Shown: positions 26,757 to 36,050, numbered from the stretch's first letter. The stretch: DNA of 64,000 nucleotides from Planctomycetota bacterium (GCA_028289345.1 JANQQL010000042.1:356893-420892), one strand, 5' to 3'. The notes: a model not told the origin generated them from the letters alone. Numbers and translations: made by a program.

Positions 26757-27034
26757 GACAGTTCTCCTTCGGGCCTCGCCTCCCGGCCGGTGGATGGTTC
26801 CACGGGCACCCGTGACGACTCGCCACGGCAAGGATCCGAGGATCCTGGCGGCGAGCACTCCTGGATCGTCGCTCGGGAGGCGTCCGCGACGATAACGCCA
26901 AGGACGGAAATCGTCGCAATCAGGAAGCCCAGAAAGGGCTGGCCCAGGTCTCGCAACCCGTGGAGCCAGCGCCCGCTTTCCCCGGACGAGGGGATCGGAA
27001 CCCCGCTATTCTCGGGCCTCGGCAGAGCGGTCAT
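26753..27034 (-). CDS. Small single-pass membrane protein
   Basis: A 93-residue open frame that I take as real. It has a single strongly hydrophobic helix (FLGFLIATISVLGVIVADA, about 34-52) and a polar tail, an ATG preceded by AAAGGT, and a stop that overlaps the TTG start of the next gene by 4 bases. That overlap with a gene whose start is fixed by AAGGAG is the main evidence. It is divergent from the ABC-2 ATPase with only 33 bp between starts. The frame stays open upstream, so its reality rests on the start site and overlap rather than length. Confidence 0.5.
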   Translation of the reverse strand: MTALPRPENSGVPIPSSGESGRWLHGLRDLGQPFLGFLIATISVLGVIVADASRATIQECSPPGSSDPCRGESSRVPVEPSTGREARPEGELS

Positions 27035-27067
27035 GGCCGACGACCTTTCGAGAGGATTTCCCGCAGA

Positions 27068-28081
27068 ATGACCGCCGTTGACGTTCGCGACCTGCGCAAG
27101 ACATTCCGGCGTTTCCGAAGGCGAGAGGGGCTGGGCGGAGCGCTGAAAGACTTGGTGCACCGGCGCTCGGAAACCATCGAGGCGGTGAACGGGATCACCT
27201 TCTCCATCGAGCCTGGCGAGCGGGTCGGGTACATCGGTCCGAACGGTGCCGGCAAGTCGACCTCGGTGAAGATGCTGACCGGCATCCTGACTCCGACCTC
27301 GGGACGGATGCAGGTGCTGGGGATGGAGCCGTTCCGGGATCGTCGCGAATACGTCCAGCACATTGGCGTGGTGTTTGGCCAGCGCACCCAGTTGTGGTGG
27401 GATCTGGCGGTGATCGAGTCGTTTCGCCTGCTCGGCAAGATGTACCGCCTGGAACCTGGGCGATTGGACGAGCGACTCGGCGAACTCCGCGAGATCCTCG
27501 AGCTGGACGAGTTCCTTCACACCCCGGTCCGAAAGCTGTCCCTCGGTCAGCGGATGCGAGCCGATCTGGCGGCGAGTCTCCTGCACCGTCCCCGCTTGCT
27601 GTTCTTGGACGAGCCGACCATCGGGCTCGACTTGATGGCCAAGGATGCGATCCGCAGTTTCTTGAAGCAGGTCAACGAGCGGTTCGGGACGACGATCCTG
27701 CTCACCACTCACGATCTTCGAGACATCGAAGCGCTCACGGAGCGAGTGCTGGTGATCGACCATGGGCAGCTGCTGTTCGATGGAGCTCTGGACCTGTTGC
27801 GGGGGCAGGCGGACCAAGAGAGTGTCGCCGTTCTTGATTTCTTGGAACCGCCCGAGCCGGAGGCATTGCGTGGAGTGGGAGATTGGGTTCGCTGGACTCG
27901 GCTTTCCTCCACTCGATTCGAGGCGCGATTCTCGAAGAGCGATCGATCCCTGGCCCGCTTTCTCGGAAAGGTCGTGGCGGACTTCGCCGTGGCCGACGTT
28001 TCCTTGCCGGAGCCGTCCATCGAAGAAGTCATTCGCAAGATCTATCAGGAGCGCCGACCCGAGCGCGAGGTCATGGCGTGA
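27068..28081 (+). CDS. ABC-2 type exporter ATPase (COG4586)
   Basis: A 337-residue ATPase subunit. Walker A GPNGAGKS, the variant signature LSLGQRMRADLAASLL, Walker B LLFLDEP and the H-loop TTHD are present, with FGQRTQLWWDL as Q-loop. The LSLGQRMR signature and about 90 extra C-terminal residues are typical of COG4586, which travels with COG4587 and COG3694 permeases exactly as here. The ATG at 27068 opens the conserved sequence. Its stop overlaps the next gene's GTG as GTGA. Confidence 0.93.
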   Translation: MTAVDVRDLRKTFRRFRRREGLGGALKDLVHRRSETIEAVNGITFSIEPGERVGYIGPNGAGKSTSVKMLTGILTPTSGRMQVLGMEPFRDRREYVQHIGVVFGQRTQLWWDLAVIESFRLLGKMYRLEPGRLDERLGELREILELDEFLHTPVRKLSLGQRMRADLAASLLHRPRLLFLDEPTIGLDLMAKDAIRSFLKQVNERFGTTILLTTHDLRDIEALTERVLVIDHGQLLFDGALDLLRGQADQESVAVLDFLEPPEPEALRGVGDWVRWTRLSSTRFEARFSKSDRSLARFLGKVVADFAVADVSLPEPSIEEVIRKIYQERRPEREVMA

Positions 28082-28893
28082 CCGCGACGGCTTTCGCTCC
28101 GTATGCGGCGTTCGTTCGAGCCGCATTTCTCAAGACCCTGGCCTATCGACTTCGCTACTACACGGGAGTCGTGACGTATCTGATCTACGTGACGACCTAC
28201 TACTTCCTGTGGAAGGCGCTGTACGCATGGAAAGAGCCCGGGGAGTCCATGCAAGGGTTCGACCTGGAATCCATGGCGACCTACATCGCCGTGGGCTGGA
28301 TGGCGCGGTCCTTCTACTTCAACAACGTGGACCGGGACATCGCGGACTTGATTCGCGAGGGGGATGTGGCGATGACCCTGGCGCGGCCAGTGTCGTTTCA
28401 CGGCATGATGATTGCGGACGCGTTCGGGGCTTCTCTGTTTCGATTGCTTTGCTTTACCCCACCGGTGGCGATCGTGTTGTTCCTTTTGTTCCCGCTGAAG
28501 GCGCCTGCCACCGGGTGGGCCGGCCTGGCGTTCTTCGTCTCGTGCTTCCTCTCCCTGCTGATCTTCGCCCACGTCAACCTCTTGGTCGGGATGATGGCGT
28601 TCCGACTTCACTCGATTCAGGGGATCATGCGGGCCAAGCACTACCTACTCGAGTTGTTGAGCGGCTTGCTGATGCCGGTCACGTTCTTTCCAGGATGGCT
28701 CGAGAACCTGTCCCGTTGGCTCCCGTTCCAGGACATCGCCTACTTGCCGGCATCGTTGTATTTGGGCCGCTTTCCAGATGCACAGCTCTGGCAACCGTTG
28801 TTGCGTCAAAGTCTGTGGGTGTTGGGCTTGGGGCTGCTGGCGGCTTGGATTTGGAGTCGGGAGTCGCGGCGCTTGACGGTGCATGGGGGATGA
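28078..28893 (+). CDS. ABC-2 type exporter permease (COG4587)
   Basis: A 271-residue membrane subunit with six predicted helices. It starts at GTG 28078, overlapping the ATPase stop (GTGA). Family features are the N-terminal YRLRYYTGVVTYLIYV helix, a short amphipathic ESMATYIAVGWMARSFYF region and the conserved late helix region PFQDIAYLPASLYLG. It should pair with the next gene to form the translocation channel. The exported substrate is not known. Confidence 0.9.
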   Translation: MTATAFAPYAAFVRAAFLKTLAYRLRYYTGVVTYLIYVTTYYFLWKALYAWKEPGESMQGFDLESMATYIAVGWMARSFYFNNVDRDIADLIREGDVAMTLARPVSFHGMMIADAFGASLFRLLCFTPPVAIVLFLLFPLKAPATGWAGLAFFVSCFLSLLIFAHVNLLVGMMAFRLHSIQGIMRAKHYLLELLSGLLMPVTFFPGWLENLSRWLPFQDIAYLPASLYLGRFPDAQLWQPLLRQSLWVLGLGLLAAWIWSRESRRLTVHGG

Positions 28894-29746
28894 CGCTGTG
28901 AGCTCGCCGCTCGATTCTCCGTCGCGACCTTTCGTCGGCCCCCTGGGGACGCGCTTGCGGGCCACGGTCGAGGTCTATGGCGCCCTGTTTGTGCAGATGC
29001 TCAAGGTCCGCTTGGCCTACAAGGCGGACTTCTTTGCGGACTTGGCAGCCACCGCTTTGGGAGGGCTCGCCAGCTTGCTGTTCGTCTTCTTGTTGTTTCT
29101 TCGCGCTCCGGAGCTGGCCGGTTGGTCGCGGGACGAGATCCTCTTGATCTATGGCATGTCCATGATCAGCTATGGCTTGTTCGGCTGCATCTCCTGGAAC
29201 CTGTACGAGTTCGGAGACCGTTACATCATCCAGGGACAGTTCGACCGGGTCATGTTGCGTCCGGTGGGGACCTACGCCCAGGTGCTGTTCGACTCATTCC
29301 GGATCCCCGCCTTGTCCGAATGTCTGATTGGCGCGGGCGTTGTCGCCTTCGCCATGCAGCGCCTGGAACTCGTCATTTCGGGAACGGACCTGTTCTTCGC
29401 AGCGGTGGCGGTCACGTCGGGATTCGTGATCTTCACCGCCGTGTTCTCGATCCTCGCCTCCCTCTCGTTTCATTTCGAAGACCGCATTGGGGTTTCCCCA
29501 CCGGTCTTCAATATGATCAGCTTTGGCCGCTATCCTCAGACCATCTTCCCCAGCGCGTTGCGTTTCGTCTTGCGTTGGGTGATCCCTTTCGGCTTCGTCG
29601 CCTTCTATCCCGCGACCGGCTTGCTCGGACGAACGCCATATCGCGGCCTGGCCGTTCTTTCCCCCCTCGTCGCCGTCGCGTTCTGCGTCCTTGCTTATGG
29701 GTTTTGGCGATGGGGGGTGAGGCGCTACGAAAGCACGGGGTTCTAG
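28883..29746 (+). CDS. ABC-2 type exporter permease (COG3694)
   Basis: A 287-residue permease, the third gene of the exporter. Helices are seen at about 55-80, 88-112, 140-160, 170-195, 230-250 and 258-278. The conserved FGDRYIIQGQFDRVMLRPVG between helices 2 and 3 and the SFGRYPQTIFP stretch are marks of COG3694. The ATG at 28883 overlaps the end of the previous gene by 11 bp; a GTG at 28898 just past that stop is an alternative. Confidence 0.9.
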   Translation: MGDDAVSSPLDSPSRPFVGPLGTRLRATVEVYGALFVQMLKVRLAYKADFFADLAATALGGLASLLFVFLLFLRAPELAGWSRDEILLIYGMSMISYGLFGCISWNLYEFGDRYIIQGQFDRVMLRPVGTYAQVLFDSFRIPALSECLIGAGVVAFAMQRLELVISGTDLFFAAVAVTSGFVIFTAVFSILASLSFHFEDRIGVSPPVFNMISFGRYPQTIFPSALRFVLRWVIPFGFVAFYPATGLLGRTPYRGLAVLSPLVAVAFCVLAYGFWRWGVRRYESTGF

Positions 29747-29977
29747 GGCCTGGTTTGACGGGTCCCGACGATGGCCTCGCCGGGCCGCGGCCGCGAATGT
29801 GATTGTGAGAGGTGAACTGGCGGAACGAAGTGAGGAAGTTGTCCGACTTCCAAAGAACTCGATTTCTCGTGACCCATGGCGGACGCGGGGTGACCTGTGA
29901 CGGAGGGAGGCCCTCCCACGAGTCGGCAAAGCGTTCGTCGACTCGATGCCGATCGTTTCGGATCAGGAGTCGTCACA

Positions 29978-30649
29978 ATGAGAAATGCGTTCAAGTTTGG
30001 AATCGTTGTTCTTGGGCTCGCCTCGACTGTGGTCGTGACGAACGCACAGGTCGTCGAAGGTGTCGAACATTCGGCTGCGATACGTGGCGAACTGGAGTTT
30101 GAGTTCTCTCCCAAAGGGGATGCTTATGACTACGACCAAGGCGACGAGGGGGAAGCCCGGACAAGAGTCGTAGATGCGTGCGACAGTTTGTTTCGCGCGA
30201 TGGATCTGCTGTTTCCGAGCGACGGACGAGGCTTCGACGTCACTTTCCTCGAAGAAAAAGTCGGCAGTAACGTGGTGCCGGACGAACACCTTCGCGAAGC
30301 GATTCGCCCCAAGCTCCGACAGCTGACCGTCTCTCGAAGTCGACTGCAGCAAGTCTGGGAAGACCTGCCGCTGCCCGTTCGGCGATTCTTCGATTCATTG
30401 CCGAACGATGGTTCACAACTCGTCAATCGCCTGTCACTCTCCCTTGGAGAACGGTCCTTTTCCTCGCGCCGCTACTACTACGACGTAGCTGGAAACCGGC
30501 ACTGTTGTGACTCGATGGACCTGCTCGTCAATGGAGTGCCTTTTGATTTCTCGCTGACTCACACGGACCCACGCACCGGGGAGCAGCTTGTGGGAAGCAT
30601 TCGAGTGGGGATTCGTGTTCGATTTCCAATGACATTGATCGACTCATAG
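29978..30649 (+). CDS. Secreted protein of unknown function
   Basis: A 223-residue protein with a cleavable signal peptide (FKFGIVVLGLASTVVVTNAQ, cut near residue 23). The ATG at 29978 has AGGAG 9 bases upstream. The mature part is Asp/Arg/Leu-rich with a YYYDVAGNRHCCDSM stretch, which contains adjacent cysteines, but no domain that I recognise. It lies in front of the haem peroxidase gene with a 119 bp gap and may be its partner. Confidence 0.6.
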   Translation: MRNAFKFGIVVLGLASTVVVTNAQVVEGVEHSAAIRGELEFEFSPKGDAYDYDQGDEGEARTRVVDACDSLFRAMDLLFPSDGRGFDVTFLEEKVGSNVVPDEHLREAIRPKLRQLTVSRSRLQQVWEDLPLPVRRFFDSLPNDGSQLVNRLSLSLGERSFSSRRYYYDVAGNRHCCDSMDLLVNGVPFDFSLTHTDPRTGEQLVGSIRVGIRVRFPMTLIDS

Positions 30650-30768
30650 GTTCCCTCCGACCGTGTTCTTTCGAGTCTGACTTCGCCGGTCGGCGATCTC
30701 CTCGGGGAGAGGGGATCGTCGGCCCGGTGCGTTCTCCCGGACCCGCTTTCAATCAGAGGAACTCTCCG

Positions 30769-32193
30769 ATGTGGGCGCTCGACATTGCATCTCTGTTTTC
30801 CCTCATGGTCGGTCCAGTGGTGATGCAAGCTTCCGATTCGCCCGGTTCTTCGGAAACCGGGTTCGCCCTTCTGTTTCCCGAGCTGCCACCCTGGACGAGC
30901 GCGGGTGAGACTGAGGAGATGCGTCGGGAGAGCCTCCGGGAGCGATCGACGGGGATGGAGGCTGACCCTGAAGCTCCTTTGGTCCGATCGGCGAATCGAT
31001 CGATCCCCGCCGGGTACACCTACGTCGGCCAGTTCCTCGCCCATGACATCTCGTTTGATCCCCGTCCTGCCGGCGAATCCGGCCGCGCACCGAGGAACTT
31101 TCGAACTCCTGCGCTGGACTTGGACCACGTCTACGGCCGGGGCCCGACACAGCAGCCGTACCTTTGGGAGCCGGCTCCGACCGCCGGTGATCGGGCGGTC
31201 TTCCTCGTGGGCTCGCGACACCGATTGGAGGATTGGGGGGAGTTCGTCGAGCTCGACCTTCCACGCAACGTCCGAGGTCAGGCACTGGTCCCGGATCCAC
31301 GCAACGACACCCACGTGCTCGTCCGCCAGATCCATCTCGCGGTGTTGCTCTTCCACAATCGGTGTGTGGCCGAGTTGCAAAAACGAGACATCGTGGGGCA
31401 CGAGGCCTATCGGGAAGCCCGCCGCATGACGACTTGGCACTACCAGTGGGCCATGATCCACGACTATCTTGCAAAGATTGTGGGGCGCCGCGAAGTCGCT
31501 CGTGCCTTTCAGCGTGCACGATCGGGGGCATCCACATTTTGCGGCGATGAAGAGCCCCTCGTTCCCCTCGAGTTTTCCGTGGGGGCTTTTCGGTTTGGGC
31601 ACAGCATGGTTCAGGGCAAGTACGAACTCAATGACTGCTCTGGGCCCGTTTCTCTTTTGCCTTTCGACCACGGCCGGCCTTTCTTTCAAGGGGTCCCGCT
31701 CGCTCCGCGTCGCACCGTTTGCTGGGACCGCTTCTTCGAGATCGAAGGCAGTCGAAACACGCAATACAGTCGTCTGCTCAAGCCGTCGATCTCTGATTTG
31801 CTTCGCGTGTTTCCTGGTCGCCGAGCGGAGGAGTCGTCTCTGGCGATGCGCGACTTCACGCGAAGTCAAACGGCGGGAGTTCCCTCCGGTCAGGACGTTG
31901 CGAAGAGCCTTGGCTTCCTCCCCGTTCAGCCTTCCACCGCTTCGGACCCGCTTTGGTACTACGTCTTGCGGGAAGCCTTCGAGTTGGAGGAGGGGCGTCG
32001 CCTTGGTCCGGTCGGTGGGAGAATCATTTCCGATGTGCTTCTCGGGCTCTTGTGGCGTGATCCTGATTCGTATCTTCACCGCGAGCCCAACTGGGAGCCG
32101 AGTGCTCTTGCCCGAGGGGCCCGGTTCGTGTTCTCCGACTTTCTCCGGTTTGCCGGGATGCCGATGGTGGATGCGGATCTTCCCTGGAACTGA
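30769..32193 (+). CDS. Animal-type haem peroxidase
   Basis: A 474-residue protein of the peroxidase-cyclooxygenase superfamily. The distal haem-pocket His is in the motif VGQFLAHDISFD, the catalytic Arg-region DPRNDTH follows, and the proximal His lies in AFRFGHSMVQ; the late signature LGPVGGRIISDVLLGLL is also typical. It uses H2O2 to oxidise halides or organic donors. The ATG at 30769 is preceded by GAGGAACTC; the frame extends to a GTG at 30727. A hydrophobic N-terminus (IASLFSLMVGPVVMQA) suggests export. Only the neighbouring secreted protein is in a position to be cotranscribed. Confidence 0.85.
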   Translation: MWALDIASLFSLMVGPVVMQASDSPGSSETGFALLFPELPPWTSAGETEEMRRESLRERSTGMEADPEAPLVRSANRSIPAGYTYVGQFLAHDISFDPRPAGESGRAPRNFRTPALDLDHVYGRGPTQQPYLWEPAPTAGDRAVFLVGSRHRLEDWGEFVELDLPRNVRGQALVPDPRNDTHVLVRQIHLAVLLFHNRCVAELQKRDIVGHEAYREARRMTTWHYQWAMIHDYLAKIVGRREVARAFQRARSGASTFCGDEEPLVPLEFSVGAFRFGHSMVQGKYELNDCSGPVSLLPFDHGRPFFQGVPLAPRRTVCWDRFFEIEGSRNTQYSRLLKPSISDLLRVFPGRRAEESSLAMRDFTRSQTAGVPSGQDVAKSLGFLPVQPSTASDPLWYYVLREAFELEEGRRLGPVGGRIISDVLLGLLWRDPDSYLHREPNWEPSALARGARFVFSDFLRFAGMPMVDADLPWN

Positions 32194-32210
32194 GGGCCGG
32201 GAACTCGTCA

Positions 32211-32232
32211 CGTCGCCGACTTGAAGGCGACG
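32211..32232 (+). terminator. Hairpin after the haem peroxidase gene
   Basis: Stem CGTCGCC/GGCGACG with an 8-base loop, 18 bp past the stop and followed by CTGGTTTTG. A weak intrinsic terminator. Confidence 0.45.
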
Positions 32233-32323
32233 CTGGTTTTGCGAGCCTGGTTCGGTCCCGGAGTCCTGACCGGCATGAATTGGGCCGGCGGACGGTGGCT
32301 CCTGTGGTTCCCGCTCGGAGCGG

Positions 32324-32557
32324 TCAAGCCATCGCGCCGCCGCGGTGTTTGTCGAGGAACTCCCTCCCGAGGGGGGTGACGCACACCAGTTTCTCGGAGC
32401 CGTGACGTTTCAGTTCGACGAAACCAGCGTCCGTGGCGTCTTCCCAAACGGTGAGCCTCGGACAGGAAGTGCGCCAGGCGTCCATCACTTCCGGGTAGTT
32501 ACGCGGCGAAGTCGATAACCATTCGATCAGGTCAAGAACCAAGGGGAGGTTTTCCAC
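32324..32557 (-). CDS. Small winged-helix-like protein
   Basis: A 77-residue protein. The GTG at 32557 is chosen because GGAGG sits about 8 bases upstream and the family starts here (ENLPLVLDLIEWL). The remaining sequence, SPRNYPEVMDAWRTSCPRLTVWEDA followed by a C-terminal VTPLGREFLDKH, fits a compact winged helix related to MarR/ArsR-like folds that is common in planctomycetes and some proteobacteria. It probably binds DNA; the target is unknown. The upstream frame to 32722 looks like non-coding shadow. Confidence 0.65.
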   Translation of the reverse strand: MENLPLVLDLIEWLSTSPRNYPEVMDAWRTSCPRLTVWEDATDAGFVELKRHGSEKLVCVTPLGREFLDKHRGGAMA

Positions 32558-32790
32558 GAAGAGCCTCCGGGCCGAGAGGTGGGGAAGCCAACATTCTAGG
32601 GAGTCGGGTCTTCGGGCGGGAGCGCAGCAAGGGGCAGAGCCGTTGCGCCTTCGTCGGGAGCCCGGGAGAGAGCCGACTTCTTTCGCATTCATGGAACCCC
32701 GCTCGCGCCCCGAACGTTCCACCGGCAGAGGCGATGGAGACAGGCCCGGTCCGAGGCCGGCGATCGCTCACAGGCATTTGGAGGAGAATC

Positions 32791-34458
32791 ATGCAGAACG
32801 CACGAACCGCTCTTTGGACGAGCTTCCTTCTGACTGCTTCGGCGGGAGGCGTGGCCGCCCAGTCGAATTGGGTGGATTGGGTGGATGAAACGTCCACACG
32901 GATCTCTGGCGCTCCGGCGACGACGACCGCCGATGTCGAAGAGAAGGACTTCTCCATCGCCGACTTGGACAATGACGGAGACGACGACGTGGTGGTCGTT
33001 CGCAAGGTGCCGTTCTCCACGGTGGGGGGGGCACCCAACGTCCTGCTGATGAACGAAAACGGCGTCTTGACCGAACGCACGAGCACGCTGATTCCTGGTT
33101 TCTTGACCGCGGATGACGCCCGCGACGTGGTGGTCTTCGACTGCGACAACGATGGCTGGAAAGACATCTGCGTGATCAACACCTTCGGAGAGCAGCCTCG
33201 CTTGTTCATGAACGATGGCGAGAGCGGCGGCGTCTTTCAGGGGTTCACCGAGAACACCAGCTGGTTCTCACCGTTGTTCGACCCGACTCCCAAGTTCTGC
33301 GCCGTGGATGCGGGGGACTTGGATGGAGATGGCTTCCTGGACTTGTTCATGGTGGATTACAACAACGACCTGGAAGACGTGTTGCTCATGAACAATGGGG
33401 ATGGCACGTTCACCGATGAAACGTCGACCCGCCTAGCGGCTGGGTTTGAAGTCTCCGGGTTCGGCACCAGCTGTTTCATCCGCGACTTCAACATGGATGG
33501 TCACCAAGACATTCTGAAACTGACCACTCTGACCGAACCCAAGGAAGTGCAGCTTTTGCTGAACGATTCGACGGGCAACTTTACGGTGATGCAGACCCTG
33601 CCGTTCCAGGAGGTCTACATGCTGGACGTGCCGGACCTCAACAACGATGGACGCCCGGACATCTACTGCGTGTCGGACAACCAGGACTACGTACTCTACA
33701 ACGATTCCACCAACCTGGATGGCACCATCAACGTGACCCAGGCAGGAGTGATTGGCTCCTCCAAGACCCAGGGCTTCGGCGGCAATGTTCACTCCGCGGA
33801 CCTCGACCGCGATGGCTTTCCGGACATGGGAGTGGCCGACGTAGACACCGACGCGCCGGGATGTGCGCGTCGCTTCACCGTCTTGTTGAACCGGATTCCG
33901 GGAGGCAACGTCGGCGCGAACGATCCGAACAACGGGATGAATCTTCCCTGGCACTCGGCCGGCACCTTCGACTTCGGGTGGATCGATCTGAACGAAGACG
34001 GCTACCAAGACATGATTCAGGGAACTTGCACCGGACTGAAGGTGTGGATCATGGAGCCATTCGCCGTGTCCGAGCGCTATGGCAACGGGTGTGCCGGAAC
34101 CAAGGGCGTTCCGGGCATCCACTCGACTCTCCCTGACGCCAATTCCGGCACGTTTGAGGTGAGTGTGTCCAATGGCCTGAACGGAGCGGTTCCGCTGTTG
34201 TTCACCAGCTTCAACGCGCCGGTGACGACCAACTCCTGCGACTTGCTGTTTGGCTTCCCGTTCTTCCTGTCGTTCGTGGGGCCGGCCATCAATGCGGCCG
34301 GCGACAGCACCCTGAACTTCGGCACCTTGGAGCCGGAGCTCGACGGAGTGCGCCTGTACATGCAGTGGCTGTTCAGTGACCCGATGGGAGGCTTGAAGAG
34401 CAAGTTTGCCTTGAGCCGCGGGCTCGACGTGAACATTCGTCTCGACACATTGCCCTGA
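32791..34458 (+). CDS. Secreted FG-GAP/VCBS repeat protein with C-terminal planctomycete-type domain
   Basis: A 555-residue exported protein with a signal peptide (residues 1-24). At least seven FG-GAP/VCBS-like calcium-binding repeats are visible, each with a Dx(D/N)xDG motif such as DLDNDGDDD, DCDNDGWKD, DLDGDGFLD, DFNMDGHQD, DLNNDGRPD, DLDRDGFPD and DLNEDGYQD. They should form a beta-propeller at about residues 45-425. The C-terminal domain, from about 430 (YGNGCAGTKGVPGI) to the end, has a hallmark FG-type beta-sandwich seen at the end of many secreted planctomycete proteins and ends with a 'YMQWLFSDP' segment. The ATG at 32791 has GGAGGAG upstream. It ends near a strong hairpin. Confidence 0.85.
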   Translation: MQNARTALWTSFLLTASAGGVAAQSNWVDWVDETSTRISGAPATTTADVEEKDFSIADLDNDGDDDVVVVRKVPFSTVGGAPNVLLMNENGVLTERTSTLIPGFLTADDARDVVVFDCDNDGWKDICVINTFGEQPRLFMNDGESGGVFQGFTENTSWFSPLFDPTPKFCAVDAGDLDGDGFLDLFMVDYNNDLEDVLLMNNGDGTFTDETSTRLAAGFEVSGFGTSCFIRDFNMDGHQDILKLTTLTEPKEVQLLLNDSTGNFTVMQTLPFQEVYMLDVPDLNNDGRPDIYCVSDNQDYVLYNDSTNLDGTINVTQAGVIGSSKTQGFGGNVHSADLDRDGFPDMGVADVDTDAPGCARRFTVLLNRIPGGNVGANDPNNGMNLPWHSAGTFDFGWIDLNEDGYQDMIQGTCTGLKVWIMEPFAVSERYGNGCAGTKGVPGIHSTLPDANSGTFEVSVSNGLNGAVPLLFTSFNAPVTTNSCDLLFGFPFFLSFVGPAINAAGDSTLNFGTLEPELDGVRLYMQWLFSDPMGGLKSKFALSRGLDVNIRLDTLP

Positions 34459-34590
34459 CCGGCGACTGGATGGTTCGGTGCCCCGGCGCGGTTCGTGGCT
34501 TTGGCCGGCGATCGAATGCTGTGAGTCGATCGCAGGACAACGGCCACTGCTGTGTCGGGTGATCGTTTGACACACGACGAACATCTCAGC

Positions 34591-34620
34591 GCGGTGAGGA
34601 AGGGATTCCTTCCTCACCGC
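34591..34620. terminator. Bidirectional terminator hairpin
   Basis: A perfect 13-bp stem (GCGGTGAGGAAGG, loop GATT, CCTTCCTCACCGC) lies between two convergent genes, FG-GAP (+) and the PQQ-propeller gene (-). A pyrimidine-rich tail follows on the plus strand. It most likely ends both transcripts. Confidence 0.75.
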
Positions 34621-34655
34621 TGCTTCCTTTCGGGGGGAGCGGGGGGCTCACTCCG

Positions 34656-36050
34656 TTACTCGGAGCTCGCCGCCGCGCGCAGGTCGAGGCATTTCATCTC
34701 CTCCTGACTGCGCATCACCAGTCGTCCGTGGGACAGAGCCATCGGCGCCCACACTTGGTGGTCGCGGCGCTCGGACAGATCGAAGATCTTGGACTGGGCG
34801 ATCGGTCGGTAGGCTTCCGGAGTTGGTTCCACCAGGCGCAAGGTGCCGTTGTAGCCGTCCTGCACCAGCAACATGCCATCGGCCAATACCACGTTGCCAC
34901 GTCCCAGGTACGGGTCGTCCCCCGTTCGCCATTTCTCGTTGCCTTCCAAGTCCAAGCACATCAAGCCGCCGTTCTTGCGCCGCCGCCGGGGATCGTTGTT
35001 GTTCTCGTTGGCGAGCAGGTAGAGGTGATCGCCCGAGCGAACGGGAAGATGGATCTGGGTGCCTCGCTCGTGGCGGAACAACTCCTTGACCTCGACTCCT
35101 TCGTCGCCATCCACGAGTTCGATCAAGACCGAACCGGCGGAGTATCCCCCGGTGAGAAAGAGGCGGCGATCATCGATCTTCATCGGCGGGGGAATGGGGG
35201 TGCTGCAGAAGTATCCGTCCCACTGCCAAAGAACCTCTCCTTCCGGGGACACGGACGTGAGGAGGCCGGTGCCGCGAACCTGAAAGTCTGCCATGTGTTC
35301 CGGCACGGCACTGCCTTCTTCCCCGGGTTCCGGTGGAGGCGGCGGTGTCGCGTCGGCGGGCATGTTTTCGAACACGGACATGTCAATGTGGGCGGAGAGG
35401 AACAGGATCTGCGGTTCGCCCATCAGCTCCAGGAGCACCGGGGTGGAGTGACTGGTTCCCACGCCGGGAGTGGTCCACACTTCATCACCGGTGAAGCGGT
35501 CCAGGGCAAGCAGTCCGACTTCTTGCCCCATCGGAGCCACGATGACCAGGTCTTCGACGACCAAAGGCGAATTGGCATACCCGAACATGGGCATTTCGCC
35601 GTCGTATTCCTTGACCAAGTCAAGGATCCACTCGGCTTCGCCCGTTTGGCGATTGATGCAGTAGACCTGTCCAAAGCCGCCCATGGCGTAGATGAGCTCT
35701 TCTTCCACGGTGGGAACGTTCCGGGAACCGGCGTACATCAGGCGACCGGGGACTTCGTTCTCGAAGCTCCATCGCTCGGTCCCGGTTTCCAAATCGAACG
35801 CACGCAGTACGTCTTTCTCCTCGGCGGAACGATCCAAGATGTACACCTCTCCGTCTCGAATGGCGGCACCCCCGTATCCTCGGCCGACCTCGACAGTCCA
35901 CTGGGCGCTCAGCCCTTCCGCAGGGAACTGGTGGATCAAACCCGTTTCTTCGGAGATGCCGTTCCCGGAAGTCCCTTGGAAGCGGGGCCAATCCGAAGCG
36001 CTGGCCGAAAACCCGAAAGCGCAAAACCCAAGGAGAGAGATGAGTCGCAT
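34656..36050 (-). CDS. PQQ-like beta-propeller protein
   Basis: A 464-residue exported protein with a signal peptide (MRLISLLGFCAFGFSASA). PQQ-type propeller blades recur, for example FDLETGTERWSFEN, INRQTGEAEW, LDRFTGDEVW and PEGEVLWQW. It belongs to the BamB/quinoprotein-like proteins frequent in planctomycetes. There is a Pro/Glu-rich insert at about residue 235-250. The ATG at 36050 has GAGGAAC upstream. It lies 137 bp downstream of the MauE gene and may be a separate unit. Confidence 0.85.
   Translation of the reverse strand: MRLISLLGFCAFGFSASASDWPRFQGTSGNGISEETGLIHQFPAEGLSAQWTVEVGRGYGGAAIRDGEVYILDRSAEEKDVLRAFDLETGTERWSFENEVPGRLMYAGSRNVPTVEEELIYAMGGFGQVYCINRQTGEAEWILDLVKEYDGEMPMFGYANSPLVVEDLVIVAPMGQEVGLLALDRFTGDEVWTTPGVGTSHSTPVLLELMGEPQILFLSAHIDMSVFENMPADATPPPPPEPGEEGSAVPEHMADFQVRGTGLLTSVSPEGEVLWQWDGYFCSTPIPPPMKIDDRRLFLTGGYSAGSVLIELVDGDEGVEVKELFRHERGTQIHLPVRSGDHLYLLANENNNDPRRRRKNGGLMCLDLEGNEKWRTGDDPYLGRGNVVLADGMLLVQDGYNGTLRLVEPTPEAYRPIAQSKIFDLSERRDHQVWAPMALSHGRLVMRSQEEMKCLDLRAAASSE

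Noticed and set aside
26753..28126. 457-residue minus-strand frame
   Set aside because: Above 27034 it is antisense to the ABC-2 ATPase and has no features; only the last 93 codons are kept as a small gene.
30559..32211. 550-residue minus-strand frame opposite the peroxidase
   Set aside because: Shadow of the haem peroxidase, lacking a start signal and any motif.
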